64,000 nucleotides of DNA from assembly GCA_022495005.1 (NCBI GenBank), contig JAGYXB010000700.1, positions 414,912-478,911 of the forward strand. Reading direction: 5' to 3'. Origin of the DNA: Rhyacophila brunnea (lineage: Eukaryota; Arthropoda; Insecta; Trichoptera; Rhyacophilidae). Numbering within the stretch: the stretch's first letter is position 1; each line of letters starts with the position of its first letter. Below, piece after piece: positions 56,104 to 64,000 of this stretch. The translations under genes and the position numbers were made by a program. Below the pieces are notes generated by a model. That model had not been told where the DNA came from and made no database searches. It saw only the letters and a list, made by a program, of their open reading frames with translations.

Positions 56104-59100
56104 TACATTGTACGCTAAAGGCGCGCCGATTAGGTGGCCATTCGACATAATTAGCATTATATTTAAATGTTGTTATTAAAAAGAAATTATCTGATATATG
56201 ATTATATTATGTATTTGGTTTAAATACTTACATATTATAAAGTGTAAAGAACTATTCATCACATAAAACGACTGGTACCTAGATACATATTTCATTAAAA
56301 CACTTTATAATATGTACTTTCGTACTTTTTCCACATTTATTCCATAATGTTGATATTCAACCGATTTTATCCTAATGGACATTTTCAATTGAATAACAGT
56401 ACAAAATATAGGTAGGTACATATTATTGCATAAAAAGTCAATTAAGTATAGAGGACGTGGGAGTCGATTGTTTACTTGAACTAACTTGTTGGTGATATTT
56501 GTCCTTATTTATTAAATGACTGGTTTATATACATTAAGAAATAGCGTAACTTCAAAACTGTGAAAAATTTGCTGTGTTTAAAATTCACCTGCCGTAGGTG
56601 TATGTATCAAAAAGGTTCCCGACCAATGACAAAAACTTGAAGACGATTTTATTGCTTTTGTCGCATGATACGTACAAGAAACCCACAACTTAAAAATGAA
56701 TTATTTTCCATACGATAGTATGTATCATCATCAGCTGTAGTATATACCAATATTGCATATAAATTGATGTTTACATTTTAGATATAATAGTGCAACCATC
56801 TATAATACCGTGGATTTACAAGAATAAAATTACAAAGCGGCAGGTTTACATAGGTCGTAAGTGCATTTGCTAGTCACGCAGCCTTCGCTATCGAGGCTTG
56901 ATAATTATATATTATATACTTACACAATATTATATATGTGACATATTATAATATTTAGGAATATTATATTTCATCCATTGTTGTTATTTTTATCTAAGAA
57001 TAATATCAACTAAGATTTAATAACAATAAACAAAAATGCAAAATGTACAAAGTGTTTAAAAGTACCTTATATACCTTCTAGAGGAAAGTGGTATAATGGT
57101 CCCTATATCTAACGGGTACGAGTGGCAAAAATATTAATCAATAAATTCTAATTGATTTATGTTTTGTACTAGGTATTCTATTAGTCATTATTTACGACCC
57201 GGCTTATGCCTTCTGGCTTATGGCCTTCTGGCTTCTTCGTGCACTATGCGCACTCACCGATCGTAAATGCACATTGACATAATAAAAGATTGTTAAAACC
57301 TTCTTACCTATTAGTAAAGGATCAAGTAAAAAACAAATTTTGATTATCTGAAGTGTTTGTGAAAAACCCGTAATGAATATATTACATACTATTAATACAT
57401 TCAATAGGTAAGCCCGTTAAAACGTCATTTCCCGTAAACAATGGAACCAGCTAATGTGAAATATCACGAAATATACCTACTCACTAAATAAAAACAAATA
57501 AACAATTTTAAGCTATAATCCATAATCGTCAAAACTGAAGTGATCTCGGATTTTAAGAAAATACGTAGATCAGTTAACAAACGCGCAGGTTAAGTTTTTT
57601 TTGTTTTTCTACCATATTACTATAACATCAAATTATAGTTTCATGTGTGAACTCCCAGATTGGATAAATCAATGAACTATTAGAACCAAGGTCAACTTGT
57701 TAAGGCAAATGGTAGGCACTGCAACTGTGTTATACCTATTTATATCTAATATTTTCTTGATAAAATAATTTATTATCAATGGTATTAGGTACTATATATA
57801 CACAATGTATCAATGTCGACTAATTATGATTGTATCATTTTGATAACTTCCGAAATAAATAATTATATCGGGTTTATATATTTCATTGAAATAATACTAT
57901 GATATATAATTTATAGTATTAGGGAGTAGCAATTAACAGAAAACGCATGTACTTACATATTTTGCATGATGAATATAAAGTTTTTGAAAATGGCCTATAA
58001 AATGTCAAAAAAAACATTACAACATCAGTACCTATATATTAAAATTGAATATCTCAATATGTCCAACCACTTGCTTGAAACACAAAAGTACGATTTGAAG
58101 TATCTTTCGTACGAAACTTTTTCTAAAGGGTTTCATTAACCACATAGGTCCGATATTCCCCATTTTACCCATCCATAAATCCATATAATATAATAATATG
58201 TTTTCATATTATATATTTTCGTAGTATCAACATAATATACGAAATCATTCAGATTTGGTACGATTTTAATAATACACTAGCTGTCAGGTCCTTCTCATTA
58301 TGGGAGCAAGTGTGATTTGTTATTTGATAGTGAAAAATAAAAGTAGTTTAGTAGAAATTTTAAACTTTGATTACAATAATAGGTATGTATATAAAAAGTG
58401 GAATATTATTAAATATTATAGATATTACTATTAACAACTAATTTTTCCACTCTATACGTAAGCGCTTCATTAATTTCTCTAAATAGTATAGTATATCTAC
58501 CTACTAATAGCAGCGTTTCTGTATAATTAAGTATCGATAAAGTCTCTTGCACATATTATCAATATCATTTATTTCATATTTCATTGTACCTACTACATCG
58601 TACAACTTATTTTTCTGAAAAACATAGGTTCCATAAATTATTAACGCATTTTTAATTAAAAAATGTTGTAATATTCGAGTCCGTCCCAAAAAAAAAGGAC
58701 TCCAGATGTCCGGTGTCTAGTTATGAGAGACGCTGATAATAATAATAATTAATTTGTGCTCCTTGAGCCCCTTATTACATAGGTGAAGGGTGGGAGGGGA
58801 CCTACTCAGTAGTGAGCGCACCGAACGCTTTTTTGGTGGGCTTTATGCCTTAAAGCTGTTCATTTTATGAAGGCAGTATGGTTTTGTATAATATGATACG
58901 TATCGTGTGAGAATATTTTTAATTCGTTTCGTATCCACGGGTCATTGTTAATTTTACGATTCGTCTCCGCAATACAAATCTTGGCAAATAGTACTCACAA
59001 ATTATACTCTCCTGTACATACCATGCCATTGTTTTGCCATGGCGTTTTTTCTCAAATCATATAAGTAAGTAATGGATGTATACTGCCCTAATTGCTACTA

Positions 59101-60389
59101 CCGTATGTCATATTATAAAGGGGCCCGTAAACGAGCATCATAAATTGCAGATTGTCGATAAAACTGCCAAAAAAATTGTGCAACTATCGCCAGTTGCTGG
59201 GCAATGTTTGACCCGTCATCAGTGTCGGGCAAGTGAGCCTGATGTATTTTGTGCGTACACGTGACAACAACGGCCGGCAATGAAGTTTCTGCACCATATC
59301 TCGTCCTAAATAATCACATAAACAAATTAATCCAAAATGAAAAAAGGATTTGGATCGGGTCCTACTTTTAAACAAACGTGAAACAATAAGTAATATAAAC
59401 CAGGAATTAGTATTGATAATTATTTATTTAAAAACTTTAAAAGAATCTCAAAATTTGACGTTTGTGCAGCTTTGTAGTTGGCCTTTTCATATAATAAGTA
59501 TATAGTTTGGATTCGATGTTCCATAGCTCCGGACGTAAATAAACCTCATTAATAAGCTCCAATATCCGGTCATTTGTCCATTTATTCATTTACGTAGTGT
59601 GAATTATTGACGATTAGTAATAACAACATAATAATATTAATAACGACACGGCGAAAAATTATAACAATGTATTGTAAAATCGGTTGTCACTAATGTTTTT
59701 ATTGTTGCTAGGGTGAGATCAAAAACAGAGACGCACATATGCAGCAGAGCGAGAATGAAATAGATTTGTCTAGCAATTATTGCCGTATTTTCGATTGAGT
59801 TCGATATTCGATATATCGACCAACCATGCTGCCAGAAACATAGGCAATATATGTAAAGTTTCGGCAACGTAGACTACACTATTGCCGTGTTTTGGTGAAC
59901 TATTACCTAACGGCGACACAATTGTATCAAATTGCCGTCAAAAGTGGCTCGTTTCCAGTGATTTGATAATACCAAAGAATTTAAAAGAAAGATAGAGTTT
60001 TTACATTCCGTAATTCCGGAATTTTAAAATGTAGTTCGAATTTCAAAAAAATATACGCGTTTCGGCATTGGAAACAGGTACCTACATTTATTATTTTTAT
60101 ATTGGCAGCCCCAAAAACAAAATGGCGACTCTGTAATTTTGTTATTTGTCCAATTGATTGCCTATTGGGCTTACATTCAAATTTTTTGACTACTTCGATA
60201 CTAACGTGGGCAGTGCGGGACTGTATGCTTTTTGTGTGCGCGTAGTAATAGCGCCTGTACACGTGCATGTATTTACTTGCACCATAGTGCGTATTTTAAA
60301 CAATCGCGATAATAACTGTTTATACGTAAAAATGCTGACTGTCTCGCCAATCTCATTATTCAAGAGTACCTAAGCAAGACGCGATGTTG
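56104..60389. other. Repeat-poor intron, no feature recognised
   Basis: 4.3 kb with no terminal repeats and no coding frame above 95 codons. It shares no family with the rest of the window except a short word at about 57145 and the stretch 60230-60335 (reverse of 43630-43760). Confidence 0.45.
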
Positions 60390-61100
60390 TCATTGTATGG
60401 TACTATTTGACAGGTCGTAAAAATCGGTTAACCTCAAAATGAGTGCGCGGTGTAGATTGTTTTTTTTACTGGCTTTTACTATCGTTCTACTACGCAGGCG
60501 CAGATATTGCACGGACCAATTGTCGCGTGAAAATTCAGAAGCTCTGAACTTTTTTGATTCATGCATGCAATCTTGCAATTTGCAGAATAATTTTGTTATA
60601 GCCGCGATAATACGTACTGTCAGCAGTAAATTCATGCACGTGTAAACTGGGTATAATGGATTGTACATTTTATACCTCACCGCGCCGCCACCTGTGGGAT
60701 TCCTCACTTGTGTTAACGAACCATGTCTGATGCACACATTGGTTGAACACCTGACACTTATGATAATATAATGGGGAGTCACTTTTGAACGATCATTAAA
60801 ATCGCAATGCGATGGAGGAAGGGGTAAACGAAGAAGGTTGATGGAGTCATATGAACTAAAACGGGCTTCCATAGATAGTAATCGATTTTTAGGACATATA
60901 CCTACTACAACATTAGTGTGAAGCTCGATAGCTTTGAAGAAAAATAGGCTTGATGTAAGTGAATTCGGGAATAGAAACCGTAACAACTCACAAATTCGCT
61001 CTGTGTAACTATAGTAACCTTTTATAATAATCATTGACATTTTTGAATCCTGTTTCATCCATAAATTGTGTGTCACTTGTAATAGTTTAATCCTCAGCAC
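60390..61100 (-). other. Longest open frame of the window (236 codons), function not recognised
   Basis: Open on the minus strand from ATG at 61100 to a stop at 60390-60392. The product is basic, with a Ser/Leu/Arg-rich composition, no signal peptide, no membrane segments and no recognisable domain. Its 3' third overlaps a sequence also present at 42020-42230. It lies antisense in intron 1, just before exon 2. No upstream promoter or polyadenylation logic is evident. A chance frame is the simplest reading. Confidence 0.15.
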
Positions 61101-61132
61101 CTCGATTGACGTATTTATCTTTTATTTGATAG

Positions 61133-61253
61133 CCGAAGCGAAAAACCTTCCTGAGCGGAGCCATGGCGTGTCAACCAACCGGGACACGTACTGCGTCCTG
61201 TCCCTCGACCAGGAGGAGATATTTCGCACACCGACCATGGAGAAGACTCTCAA
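61133..61253 (+). CDS. Gap1: Exon 2 of the Gap1/RASA2-RASA3-type RasGAP (first C2 domain)
   Basis: This 121-bp exon encodes [20 protein letters not shown] followed by [19 protein letters not shown], the start of C2 domain A of GAP1-family RasGAPs. Vertebrate RASA3 is known to have a closely similar EAKNLP, YC-x-V-x-LDQEE-x-FRT and EK-[ST]-L pattern at its N-terminus. The acceptor is a pyrimidine-rich tract ending in GATAG at 61132, and the donor is AA|GTGAGTA at 61254. The exon begins with the last two bases (CC) of a codon begun by the G at 4546, giving Ala, and ends with two bases (AA) of the next split codon. The upstream in-frame stretch 61066-61132 looks like intron read-through and does not resemble the family. 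Exon 3, which should continue the C2 domain, is not found before the window end, so intron 2 exceeds 2.7 kb. Confidence 0.87.
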
Positions 61254-61837
61254 GTGAGTATTGTTACAAAATCTTTGATTGCCTTGACAATGGCGCCTGT
61301 GAAGGCTGGTGTAAAATATTGCATTCTTGTCTTGTAGATTAGTTATCTACTTTGTTTGGATTTTTTTATTGTTTACAATTACTCATAAAGCAAAAGGATA
61401 CTATTGCAGTATTATAAACAATACGCAGCAACGCGCGACAATTAGTTCGGTTCTACTCACTTTAGCCAATTAGCCGGCTCTCACATCAAAACTCGTCCGC
61501 CTGCAACGTGTCTAATACGTCGATGTGACGTCATCGTTATTTACAAAACACACGTTGCCAAATGGAGCTCCGCAGATTGGTCGAATGCAACTTTTTACAA
61601 TCGATCAGGCTGCGAGTCGAATACGCCAGGACGCATACAAACATCTACGAATTGGCCATTCCTATACCGGCTCGCCGATCGCCGCATCCAAATATCTATA
61701 CTAATGTGGCAATACTGTTTTTAGTAAACAAGCATAGCATCTAGCTCAGGACTAGCGAAGCACCTGCCCATGTGGCCGAAGCGTAAGGACTGACCTATGC
61801 AATTGATATATTTATATTAAACGTAATGCTTATTATT

Positions 61838-62688
61838 ATCACGTTTTTCTTCGCTCGTATTCTTGTTTGTCCGGTGGTTGTTTATCCAATACAAATCTTG
61901 CAATCGATTTTTAACTAACTTCCCGACTAGCTAGACATTTGAAACTTATAGAATATATCAGAACACGATGCCAATGCATTCTTTTAATACTTTTAGCCAT
62001 CTTTAAGTAGCATTGAATTCATTTTCAGTTAATTCTGTTCTGTATGAAAAGTTATTTCGGAAGAAATCCGTAATCCAATCCACTATTATTGGTTGCTAAG
62101 GGGGTGGTCTTAGCAACTAAATTATTAATATATATCGTCGGGTGTTTTGTAAAAAGGGCGAATCAACCATTTTGGCGAAATCGAGATTTTAATGAAAATA
62201 CAATATGTACCCCACTAGCTTTGTTGTGTAAAACGGCGAATTTTTATCTCCACAGGAAAGTACTTAAAAACGATAATCGACTAAAATTAAATTAATTAAA
62301 ATTACGAAATAAAAAGCAAATATGACATATTAGGCCTTTTAAAATATTATATAATAATACCTATTATAATGGCAGTATTCTTTCTAAGCTTCATTATAAA
62401 CTTGTTAGATATTTATAATCATCTACAGATAAACAACAAATAAATGTCAAAAGTTAAAAATCCTCCTGTAAAGTACATTTTGGTTAATTCGTCCTTTTTA
62501 CAAAACACCGACGATATGTGCGTTTCTATGGGAATCAAAATGACATTTCAGTATTCTATATTTGTTTTTTTGTTGCAAAATAGCAAAAGAATGATTTGTT
62601 GACAATTGCCTTATTTGTCCTAAATTAATAATACATAGAATTGTCAAGTTTATATTATGATTCAACAGAAAATTTAAAAACAAGGTAT
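61838..62688 (+). repeat. Dispersed element with ACAACG-type ends, copy 4, split by MITE
   Basis: CACGTTTTTCTTCGCTCG to AAAAACAAGGT, collinear with 27472-27884 apart from the insertion at 62136-62513. Confidence 0.7.
62136..62513. mobile_element. MITE with CGTCGGGTGTTTTG termini, TSD ATAT
   Basis: CGTCGGGTGTTTTGTAAAAA and, reversed, CGTCGGTGTTTTGTAAAAAG. ATAT at 62132-62135 and 62514-62517. The host TTAATATATACGTGCGTTA is intact at 27.7 kb. Confidence 0.8.
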
Positions 62689-62774
62689 ATAAAAAGTTCT
62701 TTTTATCTTGTAATTATTTTTGAAGACTAATTGCCTGTTTAACACAATCTGTCATTTATTTCTATTATAGGCAT

Positions 62775-62867
62775 GTTTTGTTCTCTTCAAAATAAAACAT
62801 TCGCGTGTCATGCAAAATCATCTCGCGTGCCACTAGTGGCACGCGTGGCATAGGTTCGCCATCGCTG
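62775..62867. mobile_element. hAT right-end fragment with 22-bp palindrome
   Basis: Ends TAGGTTCGCCATCGCTG. Just inside is a perfect 22-bp palindrome at 62824-62845 (half-site CGCGTGCCACT). The partner end was not found. Confidence 0.55.
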
Positions 62868-63233
62868 AATTCTAGTGTATGCTGAGTTCCATGAAAAGAA
62901 AACTAACAAAATGTGCAGTGCAGTCCGGATGGACACAGTTGAGTGGGCGCTTAGGAAATGCATAATAATATAGATATTATATGTTATTAGTAAATTTGTT
63001 TTTATCTCCCCCCCTTGTCAGCCACCCGATAATATGTTTGTTTATTAAATAATTTATTCCTCCGAAGCGGTCATTTACTATCTTGTCGTTTGATTAATGT
63101 TTTCAATATGGTGGCGTCGTTTCCTGTGTGATAATTTTCTACTGTGTATATAATATATTTTTTTATCTTTCATCGGTTGTTTATTTCACATGGCGGCAGT
63201 TTGACGATGACAGTGTTTCGACCGTATGGATCT

Positions 63234-63873
63234 TAGACTATAGATACATCTAGACGGCCACCCATTGCATTGATTGCTAAATGAAGCTGCGTGCCGTGCG
63301 TTTGGTTTGTGGGCGAGCGAACACATTCGTACACAAATGTTCGAGACCATAGACCATTTCGCTAGTGCTCGCACTAGACGCTGCTCAGGATTAAAATATA
63401 TTTTTCATTTTTTTTACGTTATATAGTATTTTTAAGCGGTCAAAATGCAACCATTAGGTAAAAATATCCACAATTTAAGTTATTTTAAAGAAACACTAGG
63501 TCACTTGGTAAATATATAATAATATACAAATAAATTATCACGAACATGTATCAACTTACCTATGAAACGTAATACCATCTTCTTGCTTATCAGTACGGCT
63601 ACCACATTTAATACAACACACAGAACCATCTTTTCTACTTAATTAACTAAAAATATTTACCACTGACTTTATGTTTAACACAAAAAATATCAATTTTAGC
63701 AACACGCGCTCGCAGGTTATCCAAAAAACTAAGATTTGGTGGCTACGCCGACAACAAAATCTTCTACACATCTGAAAAACTATTATCTTACTCTAGCGCG
63801 TGTCGCAGAGACTATAAGGGAGCCGAATACTTTCTCACTCGCACTTATGCATCGTTTTTGTTCAGGCCTTGGT
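63234..63873 (+). repeat. 643-bp dispersed repeat, copy 2
   Basis: Same start and end words as 20903-21545, high similarity throughout. The scrap TAGACTATAGATAC recurs at about 63892. Confidence 0.8.
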
Positions 63874-63930
63874 ATGGATACTATCCATAGACTATAGATA
63901 CTATCCGTTTTGTCAAGTAAATTGATACAG

Positions 63931-64000
63931 CAGTGGCGAAGATTGGAGGTAGGCTGTAAGATCCGACATAAATAGCGCACACTGATTTTTTTCAGTCATA
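63931..64000 (+). mobile_element. Foldback hAT, left end, cut by window end
   Basis: CAGTGGCGAAGATTGGAGGT then AAGATCCGACATAAATAGCG and TTTTTTCAGTCATA. Confidence 0.75.

Larger units (their letters stand above)
4547..61132 (+). other. Inferred intron 1 of the Gap1-type gene (56.6 kb)
   Basis: The inferred intron runs from GTACGT at 4547 to a pyrimidine tract and AG at 61131-61132, with matching phase 1 on both sides. No other convincing coding exon is seen inside it. All long open frames are transposase remnants, LINE remnants or chance. It contains most of the mobile elements listed here, inserted in both orientations. That two-way tolerance is expected of intronic DNA. Confidence 0.75.
61254..64000 (+). 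other. Start of intron 2; mostly repeats, no exon 3 seen
   Basis: After the donor GTGAGTA, 61260-61837 shows nothing recognisable. The rest holds an ACAACG repeat with a nested MITE, a hAT end at about 62775-62867, the 640-bp dispersed repeat at 63234-63873 and the start of a foldback hAT at 63931. No segment resembling the second half of C2 domain A was found. Confidence 0.6.

Noticed and set aside
61066..61132. In-frame ATG at 61066 as the start of a separate protein including exon 2
   Set aside because: The upstream codons do not resemble the family, and a good pyrimidine tract and AG sit exactly at the boundary where family similarity begins.

Overview
The window is about 64 kb of AT-rich arthropod (probably insect) genomic DNA. 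It holds no bacterial-type operons. The insect assignment rests on short TTAGG-type runs, a mariner pair with TA target duplications, a dense crowd of hAT-type elements with 8-bp target duplications, non-LTR fragments with microsatellite tails, and one spliced gene of animal type. Order and species cannot be settled; a hemipteran or lepidopteran would fit.

The only protein-coding gene supported is the 5' end of a Gap1/RASA2-RASA3-type Ras GTPase-activating protein on the + strand. Exon 1 (4492-4546) carries the start codon and ends in codon phase 1. Exon 2 (61133-61253) continues the first C2 domain ([20 protein letters not shown]). Donor and acceptor phases match. Intron 1 would therefore be 56.6 kb and fill most of the window. 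Exon 3 lies beyond the window end. Positions 1-4480 are 5' flanking or intergenic DNA.

The flank and intron are built mostly from mobile DNA, much of it nested: (1) a foldback hAT family of about 570 bp (TIR CAGTGGCGAAGG), in about ten full or partial copies; (2) at least ten other nonautonomous hAT elements, most with legible 8-bp target duplications, including two Ac-like ones with arrays of decamer palindromes; (3) six copies of a ~355-375 bp TTAA-flanked MITE, two joined head-to-tail through one shared TTAA, plus a 535-bp piggyBac-like remnant; (4) two 1299-bp mariner copies with frameshifted transposases; (5) a Helitron-like element carrying a ~13-unit minisatellite; (6) several 3' fragments of non-LTR retrotransposons; (7) tRNA-headed SINE fragments and a small retroposed repeat (91-258) with a hammerhead-ribozyme-like core; (8) several unclassified dispersed repeats and large hairpins.

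Empty-site copies inside the same window date several insertions relative to one another: mariner in a dispersed repeat, TTAA MITEs in the foldback hAT, a LINE in the foldback hAT, and hAT in hAT in hAT at 25.5-26.9 kb. Two stretches, about 4.55-5.17 kb and 56.1-61.1 kb, are poor in recognisable repeats. They are the places to look for intronic regulatory sequence.
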